Source: Myrica gale (Eukaryota > Streptophyta > Magnoliopsida > Fagales > Myricaceae). Taken from it: DNA of 64,000 nt. The notes under the pieces are model-generated. The model saw only the letters and a program-made list of their open reading frames with translations, ran no database searches and was not told the origin of the DNA. Location of the stretch: the NCBI GenBank assembly GCA_963930655.1, contig OZ005621.1, forward strand, positions 15,549,001 to 15,613,000, read 5' to 3'. Both the position numbers and the translations under genes were made by a program. Shown piece by piece: positions 26,301-38,151 of the stretch. Within the stretch, counting starts at the first letter, position 1, and each line of letters starts with the position of its first letter.

Positions 26301-27031
26301 AAGTGAGGCAGGGAAGATTTCCCTCTCGTTGGTGAGGGATCCCCCTCTGCCTCCTCCTTATGCACCAAACGGGGGAATCCCCTCTACCCCATGGGCGTTG
26401 GAGCGGGTTTTTTTTTACTAATAAATATTTTTGAAACAAAATGAATTGAGCTGACGTGGATTTATGTATTGATTTCATAAACCCAGATATCACAAGGTTT
26501 TAAATTTAAAAAATTTTAAAAAAACAAGTCTAGAAACCAAATGTGAGAAAGGTACTTATATAATTTAAAACTTTTCCCATTTTCTCCTTATTATCTAATA
26601 GAAATCTATTTAAAAATCACGTTTAATAACCTCTTATTGAGTCGTCTTTGTTAGTTTGCAAGTTATATTTTAATTATAATAGTGAAGAGGAAAACTTTAA
26701 TTTGTGAGAATCATATGTTACATTGCAAATGGGTAGTAATTTATGGAACAAAAGTTTAGGTTGTGTTTAAAATGTGACATAAAAAAAATATTATTTTTTA
26801 TGTTTTTAGTAATTTTGAAGATAATTCAGTTTAAAGTTACTTCCACTATTGTTGTCAGGACGCACTTTCATGAAATATCGACATCCAGTCCTTCATGACT
26901 TTACCTAAAACAGTGATCGTTTTCCACACTTCCAAGGCTCTTGCTGAGTCCAAGCTCATCTCGCACCCAATATTTGTATTGTCTGCCTGTCTCTTACACA
27001 TACGCTTGTGGTCCGATCAGTCTCATCTAGC

Positions 27032-27037
27032 CACGTG
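27032..27037. promoter_or_regulatory. G-box in the presumed TTM promoter
   Basis: CACGTG palindrome about 2.1 kb before the TTM start codon, but close to the likely transcription start because the gene has a long 5' UTR intron. G-boxes bind bZIP and bHLH factors in plants; use here is a guess. Confidence 0.25.
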
Positions 27038-28005
27038 GTTAACCTCTAGGTGTCCATCTCTCTCTCGCAATGTACAGAAGAATCTCAATAATCCCAAGGC
27101 CAAGACGCCCGTGAAAGTTTCCGGAACCAAATATCCGTTTTGATTTCGAGAAGCCCCAGGAACCTCCGAGGACGGACGGTTTTTCAGTTTTAAAAAGTAG
27201 TTTCTATGCTTTGAAGCGATCGCAGTTTCTTGTTTTTATCTCGAATCAGCATCTTTCGTCGTTAAATTGTGGGTTCTTGTTCTGGGCAAGCCTGTGTTTC
27301 AATTTTAATGCTGTTAATTGTGTGCTTTGGGATACTGTTTGGTCAATTCAAATAATGTATCGGTTCAACAATTTTCTGACGCTGCGTCATGTGAATTTTC
27401 TTTCTGTTCGATTGAGACTAATTCAGTTGAATTCAGTTAGTTCAATTGTGTAGTTATTTGCAGGTTTCAAATAAAATATACACACGCATATATACATGTA
27501 TAACGTCATAGGACTAGTCTCACTGATGTAGTTGCTTGTAAATTTTCCTTCAGCTAAATTTTATCTTGGAACATTGCTCTGGAGCAAAGAACTCTTCGTA
27601 ATTGGAATCTACGTATGCATGCTAGCAGTTTGATTGAAATCTTATTGAAGGAGAAATGCATTTTTTACAGGAATATGGGTGACCGTGAAGTATTTGAATT
27701 TCTGTTCTGCTATGACAAGAAACTTATCAATGAGGGAAATGCCAAATAGATTGGATTGGTTTTGGTTGTCTTGCAGAGAATTTATGTTAGCCCAAATACT
27801 AAAAAGTGATGACGTGATTTTTTGAAGAACTTTGCTGGACTAAGCATTGTTGCTACTTTGATGGATCATTGAGACATATTTGTATCGTCTTAGTCTTTTA
27901 ATATGGCAGCCTAATGGATACTTATATCCATGCCTTTTCTCAACATGGTGTGACAGGGTGTTGTTTACTTCATTTAGTACCTGGCACCTGCTGAATACCT
28001 TCAGC

Positions 28006-28634
28006 AGGATTCAATTTCATTTCCCTCAGTGGAAGATAACTCTTAACAATATGCGTTTGAATGCCAAAATTGTTTTTTATTTCTCTTCTACCTTGTAATG
28101 TTTTAGCTTCCTTCATGGCATCCTAATTTTCGGTTCCATATAATTTGTGTCATTCTGTTGATCCTCTAGCACATAAAAGAAGGAAAAGAATAATAAGAAC
28201 AAAAAGAAAGACGCTCGATTAGACTCTTTAAAAGTGACAGGATAGACAACCGGTGGCATGTTTAGCTGAGTGGTTAAAGTTTCCACTTTACAGATGAGGG
28301 CAGCAATCAAATCAATGGTAGGATTCAATTTCATTTCCCTCAGTGGAAGATAACTCTTAACAATATGCGTTTGAATGCCAAAATTTGTTTTTTATTTCTC
28401 TGAATACCTTGTAATGTTTTAGCTTCCGTCATGGCATCCTAATTTTCGGTCCCATATAATTTGTGTCATTCTTTTGATCCTCTAGCACATAAAAGAAGGA
28501 AAAGAATAAGAAGAACAAAAAGAAAGACACTTGATTAGACTCTTTAAAAGTGACAGGATAGACAACCAGTGACATGTTTAGCTGAGTGATTAAAGTTTCC
28601 ACTTTACAGATGAGGGCAGCAATCAAATCAATGG
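28006..28634. repeat. Tandem duplication, two copies of about 315 bp
   Basis: 28006-28319 is repeated at 28320-28634 with only scattered single-base changes and a few small indels. Both copies hold CATGTTTAGCTGAGTG(G/A)TTAAAG. It lies in the presumed 5' UTR intron of the TTM gene. Confidence 0.9.
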
Positions 28635-29169
28635 TGTGTTTGACTCGAATTTACCTCTTCGAGTACTTATTAGATGCTTTTCGTCCAAAATTCTGTGTAA
28701 TTTGGTAAGAAGGTCAACCTGGAAGAGTGAAAGAAGGAAGAAGTCATTAATGTTACAATCACCCTAACAGTCTTTGACTGATTTGGATTTGAACCAGCAA
28801 TCTAGTGGTAAAATTTGCATTCCCCATTCCCAGCCTACTAGAACTGGAAGAACTTTGACTCACTGACACAGCAAGCAGGAAGTTGGTCCCAATAGTATTT
28901 GCAAGTCTATGGTGCACTGGATGCATCATACTTCCTCTATACTTGTGTGGAAATCGTTCATACATAAACGGTATGCATATCAATGTTCACTGCGAATTTC
29001 TATATCTTAGCCATGCATAAAAGGACAACATTACAGTTGGAGTTGTGCAATTCCAATTCCAGTTTGATTTTGGTTCTTTAATTGTTTTGTCTTGGTAGTT
29101 TCCTTATATATGCTTCCTGATTCGAATTTCAACCTTTTTCACCTTTCCTTATGTTTTCTCTTTTTGCAG

Positions 29170-29197
29170 CCTGGAAAGTATAATTTTCAGCTTTTAG
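29170..29197 (+). other. 5' UTR of the TTM gene after a leader intron
   Basis: TTTTTGCAG at 29161-29169 is a strong splice acceptor directly before 28 bases of leader and the start codon. The first leader exon probably lies between about 27050 and 27300; its donor could not be fixed. Confidence 0.55.
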
Positions 29198-32100
29198 ATG
29201 GCTCAAGATCCTTCTTCTGGTGCTGAATCACCTCGACGACGTTCGGGTCTCCTGCGGGATCAGGTCCAACTGGTTAAAAGAAAGGACTGTGACCGCCATG
29301 AAATTGTCCCAATACAAGATCCACTGTCATTTGAGAAGGGTTTCTTCATTGTAATTCGTGCATGTCAGTTGCTGGCTCAAAAGAATGAAGGGATAGTATT
29401 AGTAGGAGTTGCAGGTCCTTCTGGAGCTGGGAAGACTGTGTTCACTGAGAAGGTGCTCAACTTTATGCCCAGCATTGCTGTCATAACAATGGACAATTAC
29501 AATGACGTTAGTCGAATTATTGATGGGAACTTTGACGGTAAAGTTTAATTTCTGTCTCGTTTTTTCCATATTGATATTCATGTCAGGGTGATTGGCTGAT
29601 ATTACTTCCATGGATTTGTTACTGGCTATGGTCTTGAAAAAGCATATAGGCATTAATTTTTCTAATGTCTTTCTAGGAATTGCATTTTCATTCAACTAAA
29701 TTCCTTGGATAAGATGACCGTATGAGTGAAGTCTGCTGTATTTAAATCTGGTCGAGAAACCCCTAAATTACTGGCATGGTTGACTGTTAGAACTTCCTAA
29801 GGAGGTGAAAATTGTTAGATATTACTGATACATGACATTTAAGTTGAATGTTTTAAGGATATATCCAAGCTTACTGTGGATATGCGAATCACCATCTGCC
29901 TCAGTAGTTACATCTATGAAAAAGTTGCATGACGGAGCCGAAATCCAATTTTTCTCTCTCCCCTCCTTTTAGTCCATCCACTCTGTGAGTGGCATGGGTA
30001 TCTTTGATATAACTTTGCACGAGTGTATATCTAGTTGGAGTTTTAACCCCAGTTGATACTGGTAAAGCTTGTTGAAACTAAAGCCACTCTCATTCACCTG
30101 GATCTATGGTTGTCACATATCTTCATCTTTGCAATTTTGTGTTATATGGATTTTACTCTATTCTCTCATAATTTCAGAGGCTAGGGTGGTGTTTGATTGT
30201 TAAAATTTTGCGGTATGAGAGTTGATGAAAAAGTGAAGAGAGAGAAGATTTGAATGAATATTATAATGAAAAAGAATAATTTGATGGGGGAGAGAGATTA
30301 TTTTGTAATTTTTTTAATCAGGCCCAAAATTTTGAGTGTCAAACACCACCACTTGAAAAAAGTTTCTTAAATACTGCCAGGGAAATATGTTTCATGTCCT
30401 GGATGGTTAATTATGATCATATGCCTGTCACCAATGTTATTGATTCTCCCTAATTGTAGTGGTTCTGAGTGTATAGTGTTGCTTTGCTACTTGATTATTC
30501 TCCAAAGATAGGTATTGTTTATCATCAAAGTTCCTGTTTCAGCATGAGAGAAGAATGCATGGCAGAGCTCTTAACAGTTTTCATCCCTTGTAACAGACCC
30601 ACGCTTGACAGATTATGACACATTGCTTAAGAACATACATGATTTGAAAGTGGGGAAACCTGCTCAGGTCCCAATATATGATTTCAAGGCTAGCTCTCGT
30701 GTAGGTTACAGGTTGTATATCTCTCTGGTCTCTTTTCAATTGAACCCTAGTCTATGGACTGTGCAGCCTCCACTTATTCTGCTAGCAAAGGGAGAGAAAC
30801 ATTATGGGCATAGAGAAAATAAAAAGCTAGAATGCCTTCACTGTTCTCCTCGTGGTTTAGAGTTTTACTTCAAATTCCTTGTGCTTTCCTAATTTTAAAG
30901 CGACTTAATCAGACGTATATGTTTGATTTGTTCAATGCTTAGTCATATTGATGCTTCTTATAGGACAGTTGATGTCCCTAGCTCCCGCATTGTGATTATT
31001 GAAGGCATCTATGCCTTAAGTGAAAGATTGCGGCCTTTGCTAGATCTTCGCGTCTCTGTTACCGGTGGAGTTCATTTTGATCTTGTCAAACGGGTATTAC
31101 GGGACATTCAGCGTGTTGGCCAAGAGCCTGAAGAAATAATTCACCAAATCTCTGAAACGGTGTTTTCACTGATCCTACGTTGGATATTTTACTTAAGGAC
31201 TTAAACTAAATTGCCTCAGTAACTTCCTATTGGGTACTTAAAGCATCCTGATTATTTCTCATCTAAGTGTTTTCTAAACAGGTATATCCTATGTACAAAG
31301 CCTTTATTGAGCCAGATCTCCAAACAGCACATATAAGAATCATTAATAAGTTTAATCCTTTCAGTGGATTTCAGAATCCCACTTATATACTAAAGGTGAA
31401 CCTTTTGTTAGCCAACCTGAAGCTCTCACGGTTCATTTCGTTTGCTTCATCTAACTCTTGCACTGCTGATTTCTATTGTTGTAGTCAACAAGGGCTGTTA
31501 CAGTGGATCAAATCAAGGCCATTCTTCCTGAAGAACATAAAGAAATTACAGAGGAAACATATGACATATATCTATTGCCACCAGGTGAAGATCCTGAAGC
31601 ATGTCAATCATATCTGAGGATGAGGAACAAGGATGGCAAGTACAATCTCATGTTTGAGGTTGGGCAATTGTAAACTCAAGCTTCTTTATGGGAGTGGTAA
31701 TTTGTGTTTCAAGTATGTGCCTGATTAGCCTTGAAGGAATCCTTAAAACAAAATTGGTATTTTTAAGCCTATAATTTGGATAGTGTTTTGACTGTGGCTG
31801 CACATAATTCATATGGGCTTATGCCAATGATCAGAAATAAAGAATCTACTTATATGTTTTGATTTTATGTTTTACTAAATCATATCAAAAGGCATACAAA
31901 CCTTATATGAATGGCTTGTATCAGCTTCTATCCCTTACGTAATTTATTCTCATGCTTTTAAGCTTTTCCTATTTCTTCCCATCTGGAATTAGTAAACTGC
32001 TCTGTGATTGATAGAATCCTGCACTCTGGTAATGGTACATCATCAAAGGACTCTGAACACGTCTAATCAAGGAGAAAGAAAAAAGAAAAAAAAACTATTT

Positions 32101-35100
32101 GCAGTCTTGATTTTACGTTGTACTTCTTTTTTTTCGGGCATGAGACTTTTTTGGGTCAATCATATGAAATTGGTGAAATGACCTTCTATGGCCTTTTACC
32201 GATATTTCATTCAATGCTACATTGCAATGTTGAGCTTGTCTTCCACCCTAGATGTTAGTTATGTGTTAGTCAACTGCCATACCTTAGAAAAGGCTGCAAT
32301 GCCATTCACCTCTTGTATTAAGGTCATCGTTAAGGTCTCTTTATTGTTGATTGGTGTTTGAATAATGAGTTGTAACTTTAATGAACTGCTGGATTATTTG
32401 GAATTATGCCATGGAATTTCTGGCTTGTTTGCAATTGCAAGCGGCTACCTATGATCGTAAATTCTGGAGAGTTTTGGATCTATTTGTGGAAGACCTGTAC
32501 AATACAATTGAGCAAACAGATAGGATTGGTTATGTTCTTATGTGGCAGATTGAGTTTTCTGGTATTTTCTACTTCATTATTTAAGTTTTACAGGGTGGCC
32601 TGTGAAGATTTTAGAATGCAGGGAACTTCAGATTTTCTGACTATTTCTGCTTGTCGTTTCCAGGAATGGGTTACAGATACTCCATTTATTATATCACCTA
32701 GAATCACCTTTGAAGTTAGTGTTCGACTTCTCGGAGGGCTCATGGCCTTGGGGTATACAATTGCGACCATCCTGAAACGGAGCAGCCATGCCTTCTCCGA
32801 TGACAGGGTGTGCGTGAAAATTGATTGGCTGGAACAACTAAATCGCCAATATATTCAGGTACTCTACAAAATACTTAATTCATTTGTTCGAATTGACCCG
32901 GAGTCTATTTTTGTACCTGCTGATCCTGCAAAATCATTCTGCTTCAAATGTTTAAATTAGTAAAAGTTATTCCACACCTTTGACTGACAGCAACATGCCA
33001 TTCTTTAGATGATAATATATTACATACGGTTGATAGCTTAGAACTTCCAGCTGACTTGAACTCAAATAATCTGAGTTCCAAGTCCATGAGTTTGACAGAG
33101 CCTAACTCTCTCCTACACACGCTGGCTCACATCCACACATATGCAAATTATTTTCTCTTGATTGTTATTGTTGGGAACTACTTTACCAGACAGCATTGAA
33201 ATGCTCTGGTTTAGCAGTTGGGCAGTGGAAGCCCATTGTTTTAGCAGTATGTAGAATTGGATGTATTTTGCAGAGCCGTAGCATTTTCTATATGGATTTT
33301 CACCATTAGCTTATTAGGGGATATTCAAAGCTTAATGCTAATTGTGTTTGGCCGATTTTGGTTTGAAGGTGCAGGGAAAAGATCGTTCACATATTAAATT
33401 TATAGCTGAGCAGCTGGGTTTGGATGGTTCATATGTTCCTCGAACTTACATTGAACAAATTCAGCTCGAGAAGCTTGTTAATGATGTCATGGTATGGCTC
33501 TTCCAGCTGAGCATTCATATACATGACGAGAGCATTGTACTGATATGATCAATTTGCAGGCACTGCCAGATGATTTGAAGACAAAGCTCAGCATAGAAGA
33601 CGATTTAGTTTCAAGCCCTAAAGAAGCCCTTTCTCGAGCATCTGCGGATAGGAGAATGAAGTATCTCAACCGGTACTCTCTAGTTTTAGCAACAACATTC
33701 TACATCTGAGATGTGAAATGGGAAGATACTAAAAAACTTGGATACCCCCCCCCCCTTTTTCGTCCTAGTAATGTGTGTACATAAGTTTGCTGGTTTGAAA
33801 ATTTTCTTGTGACTATTTAAAGGTCATGAAAAAGGTGAGGTCATCTCAAAATACTGTTGCATATTGGGCAGAGGTACATCGCCCTCGTATTCAAATCAAC
33901 GGGACAAGCACCTATCCAAGCTGACAAAGCTTGCTGTTAACAATAGAAGGTTTGATGGGAGAACCCCAGAATCACCTGCAGCACTTGCAAATCAGGTGAG
34001 AATATATCTGCCCCCCCCCCCCCCGGGGAGCGGCCAATTTTCCTGTTTTTGGAATCTTGTCATTCTGTTGTTCGGCCTGAAACTGAAAGAGGAAGTAGGG
34101 ACAAGTTTAGATCAAAGCTTCCAATTTAGGATAGTATCACCATCCAGCACGTCATTGGTGGAGATATATAATTTGTTGCCAGAGTGGTTCTGTTTCCTTT
34201 ATTGCTCTGCTAGTTTTGTTCTTTTTCACTGGCTTCATGCATCTATTCGTGGCATTAGCATTCACTCATCAATTTGTTTTTTGTTTCCTTTAGGGAGTCA
34301 TTACTCAACTATCAGAACAAATTTCTACGTTGAATGAGAGAATGGACGAGTTTACATCTCGTATTGAAGAGCTCAATTCTAAAATCTCCGTCAGGAAAAC
34401 TTCAGCCAGTCAGCACAACTTGGCTCCGCAGGCTGAAGCATGCAATGGCTCTACCCCCACTTCTCTTTTTGCAACTGGCTTGGGGAATGGTTCATTGACT
34501 GGGTCATTACTGCCCAAGTCTTCATCTTCTTCCCAATTGCCTAGGGAATCCCCACTAATGGAAGAGGTACCCTGATGAATTTCATCTCCATCTTCATACT
34601 TAGGAGGGGGAAATAAATAAGGAAAGGATATCTGACTATAGTGTTGTAATGTTTATGAATTTGCTTTATTTGTTTCTAGCTGCCCAATGCCACAATGCAT
34701 TAGGTAAATTACAAACAGAACCTTTTTCTAGCTGCCCAATGCCCAATGCCACAATACTGTTTGGGGATAAATACATTTTCACCTGCTAATTTTTGGGTCT
34801 TGACACTTTGCATCCCAAACTATTAGTTTTGTCACATTGCACCTATCAACTATTTATTTCACACTTTACATCATCCATTAAATTTTTCCATCAATTTGAA
34901 TGGAAAGTGATTTTTTGGCCCTTAAAATGAAAATTTTATCCTCGTAATGTTTTTGTGAGGAAAAATCTTCATTTTAGAGGCCAAAAACTCAATTTTCGTT
35001 CAAAATAATTGAAAATTTAAGGAAGGGTATAAAGTGTTTGAAATCAATAGTTTGTGAGTGTAAGGCAACAAAACCATTATTTTAGGCTGCAAAGTATACT

Positions 35101-36244
35101 TATCCCTAATTTTAAAGTAAATTAGTGGCTCTTTCACCAGAAGAGGTTATAATGCCTAGTTTTGAAGATAATTTTTGGGTGGTTTTTCCCCCACTATAAA
35201 ATTAGAGAACATGAAAGGCTTCTAAAGACTAGTTTCGGTCAAAAGATGTGCGTTATGAATGTGATGAGGACAGTCTTTTGGAAATAATATGGTGGTAATG
35301 AGTATTGTCCGGAAGGGTGATACTGTAGACTCTTTCTTTTTCATGTCGGCAGTGGATAACATTTGTGACAACAAATTCAATTTTTACCGATTAATTCTGT
35401 TCTCATATGCTTTTTCTGTGCTGTGAGTCAGTAACAATGATTGTAACATGTCCATACTACTGTGGAAGAATGTATTTTATACATGGAATTCATATATACT
35501 AACAGACGGAACACTCTTTCAAGATGAAAAATCACCATTAGTTCATTTTATTTATTTAATTCTGCACACTCACTTTAAGAAGGCGCCTAGGTTCTTAATC
35601 ACCACATTTAAGTTGGTATTTGTGCTTCACTCCGGAGGAAAATTGATGGACAGCCTTAGCTAAATGACTTGTGTTGCCACCCATTGGAGGAATTCTGCAT
35701 GAAGAGGGGTGGCTTTAAGCATCTAGGGAAGTGGTTGCCTTGTTCTTCACTTCATCCTTAGACAACCAGAAGCAACTCAAATCTCCCTGTTGCGTCACAT
35801 CATATATGCCCCAAGTGACACACAATGATTTCCTTGTCATGTTGCAGTGGATGACTGATCATAGACCAAATTAAAGATGATTGTCCATAACTGTCTATGT
35901 CTATGTGTGAACTGCGACTTTAGGTTGAGTTTGCATTCAACTCTCTTGATTATTGGAACTGTGTCCTAAACAGATTTAAGTTGGCATTCAACAAATTTTG
36001 ATTATTGGAACTGTTTCCTGAGCAGATACTTCTTATTGCCCGGGGACAACGTCAAATCGTGCACCAATTAGACAATCTAACAAATCTTCTGCACGGGTAC
36101 CGGGGAGAGAAGTCACAACATGGAAGAACAGATCACACATACAAATTGATTGATGTTGACTCCATCAGCTTCCCTCTTATGCTAACATTGGTAATTGGTG
36201 GTTTAGGTGTCTTCTTTTTGAAGGGCTTAGCATCCCAAAAATAA
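29198..36244 (+). CDS. Triphosphate tunnel metalloenzyme (TTM1/TTM2-like), complete
   Basis: Eleven coding exons: 29198-29537, 30597-30711, 30964-31159, 31282-31395, 31485-31658, 32664-32858, 33369-33491, 33560-33672, 33872-33995, 34294-34566 and 36026-36244; all GT/AG, in phase, 661 aa. The N-terminal half is a uridine-kinase-like P-loop NTPase (GPSGAGKT at residues 73-80, then [10 protein letters not shown]). The middle is a CYTH/TTM tunnel domain ([40 protein letters not shown]). Next come a coiled coil ([20 protein letters not shown]), a serine-rich stretch and a C-terminal membrane anchor ([16 protein letters not shown]). In Arabidopsis TTM1 and TTM2 are pyrophosphatases of the mitochondrial outer membrane with roles in leaf senescence and immunity. 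Calling it simply uridine kinase would be wrong because of the CYTH domain. MITEs sit in introns 1 and 10. Confidence 0.95.
30185..30350. mobile_element. Tourist-like MITE in TTM intron 1
   Basis: GGTGGTGTTTG at the left and CAAACACCACC at the right form an 11-bp inverted repeat. The inside has the GAGAGAGAAGATTT motif shared with the copy near 41300. No clear 3-bp target duplication. Confidence 0.65.
34763..35106. mobile_element. MULE-type MITE in TTM intron 10
   Basis: GGGGATAAATACA and, inverted at the right end, AGGGATAAGTATACTTTGCA. The inside carries the ACTTTGCA and TTTTGTCACATTGCACC phrases of the family seen at 36614, 49482 and 57707. Target duplication not visible here. Confidence 0.6.
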
Positions 36245-36613
36245 TGTCCTTGTCAAGCTGCTTATTTTCTACGTATACTACATGCTAACCCTTGAGGTTT
36301 TTTGCCAAGAGGAGGGATATGATAATTGACAGTTCCATGATTCGAGAGTTAAAGACTAATCTGTATGGCTTTTTTTAATAAGGGGTCTGTTGATCTTCTC
36401 AGTCGTATATATACTCTTCCGAGAGGCTGTATAAACTTGATTCAATGTCTTGTAGATTTGTATCTTTGCCAGCTTTCTAGCAAGGTTAGAGATACGTTTC
36501 CCAATCCGGGCACTAGGGCAAAATAAAGCCAGAATGATCTTCCTTGACCCTTGTAGTGACTCTGCACTGGGGGAAAAGAAAAGTTATGTTATCTGCGGTG
36601 GTAATATATTGTA
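36245..36613 (+). other. TTM 3' UTR and spacer
   Basis: Non-coding DNA after the TTM stop codon; the 3' UTR should end within it. No clear polyadenylation site was chosen. Confidence 0.4.
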
Positions 36614-36897
36614 GGGGAAAATACACTTGTTCCCCCACGAACTATTATAGATTTTGTACTTTGCACCTAAAAAATAGAACAGCAATTATGCCTTTAAATG
36701 TAACCTGCTATTTGACTTTTTAAAGGACATCATCGACATTTTGTATTAAAAAAAATTAATTTTCATTTAATTTGACAGAAAAAATAGACGGAGGGTACAA
36801 TTAGAAATTAGGTAGTTTGTGGTTGCAATCTCTCATACATGGTAGTTTAGGATGCAAAATAAATGATAGTTTGTGGATAAAAAAATATATTTTCCCC
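36614..36897. mobile_element. MULE-type MITE
   Basis: Begins GGGGAAAATACACTTG and ends ATATATTTTCCCC. Internal phrases (TTTGTACTTTGCACC, GGTAGTTTAGGATGCAAAAT) match the copy at 57707-58001, which has a 9-bp target duplication. Confidence 0.65.
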
Positions 36898-38151
36898 GTA
36901 GTTGCATTTTCTTTCCGAGACAGAAGCCTAAAAGTGTCCTTTGTTTTCAATGATGAATCACATATTGAAAGTTCCATTGAAATTGTGCAATTCCATAATG
37001 TAAAGCATGCTCATCAAGGTGATAGTATCCCGGGGAAGATGGATGATGTAACTGGATTTTTTAACTGAAGTTTAGAAATGACGTATTAGAGTTTGCCATT
37101 TGGGAAGATGGACGATCTCATTTGGTTGTGTTGAAGTTTTGGAATGTAGTAGAGCTGTCCTCCATTAAAACTGTTGCCAAGAAAGGTAATTGTAATTTGT
37201 GTCCCTTCAGATTGTTTCGCACCTGGTTAATACCCTTCAGTCTTCACTCTTCCCTGTTCTTTTTTGGCCCCGAAAGGGGAGGTTTATGTACCCCTTACTT
37301 TATCGTAAATATCCAAATGGCTTCTTTTTCGTTTCTTTTCCTGAACAAAGGAGGGTAGGAGAAAAGAGTTACGGGAAAGAAGGATAAACAGCTAGTAACC
37401 AAATATCAAGTCCCCTCAATTGGCTCGAACGCCTGACTCCAACTATAAGTGGACGTGATCCGGAGTAGGCAGCCGGTGCAAAGGAATAAAGCCGATCAAC
37501 TTCACAGCGTATAAAAACCAATAAATTGTTTCTAAGATGGAGTTGCCAATCCAAAAAAACAAACGAAAATCATTAATCCCAGCAGGTGATTAAGGCTAAA
37601 CCAGCCAAACTCATTCATCACGTGAGTTGATTAGGAAATCCGGACTAAGATCTGGGAATTTGGATCATAAAAATACTTTGGAATTTTATGAAGAAACTGT
37701 TACGTGGGTATGCTGCAAAGAGAACACTTGTATTCCCAATAATTTCACTAAACCATACTAATAGCAATGACTAGTTAATAACCACAAGATTTCTTTTTGT
37801 TTTCAAAGCAATGATCAAAAGAATTCACTTTCTTAGGGATGTGGTATGCCAGCTACCGAAGAAGAAAAGAAGAAAGAGCAAGAGGTTTGACAAAATAAGA
37901 ACAAAATGACGTTTCTTGCATCTTTTTCAAAAGGCACTATTATCAAATTCAATTTGCTAGATTCAATGTACTAATCTTACTCAAATGTTTCGGAAGTTGG
38001 ATTTAAGTTCTATGAACATATGAAGCTCACACTCACCACAAGATAACCAACAACTCATAAATATAAAGAAACAGATCTACCCTCTTCAGAGATACAAGGA
38101 ATAGTCAATATTACCAGCCCAAATAAAGTACAAATGGTTATGTTCTGTCCT
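36898..38151. other. Intergenic between convergent TTM and NHP2 genes
   Basis: No gene recognised. The open frames at 37122-37387 have no family resemblance. Part of the right side is the 3' UTR of the NHP2 gene. Confidence 0.4.

Noticed and set aside
28259-28320. tRNA-like sequence with a good A box
   Set aside because: No B box, no acceptor stem pairing and no proper anticodon arm; kept only as a remark on the duplication.
29198-31159. Uridine kinase as the product of the plus-strand gene
   Set aside because: The P-loop half does resemble uridine kinase, but the CYTH domain, coiled coil and C-terminal membrane anchor identify a TTM1/TTM2-type protein.
33747-34024. Poly-C runs in TTM introns (and at 54566)
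   Set aside because: Simple homopolymers near splice sites; no signal beyond likely length instability.
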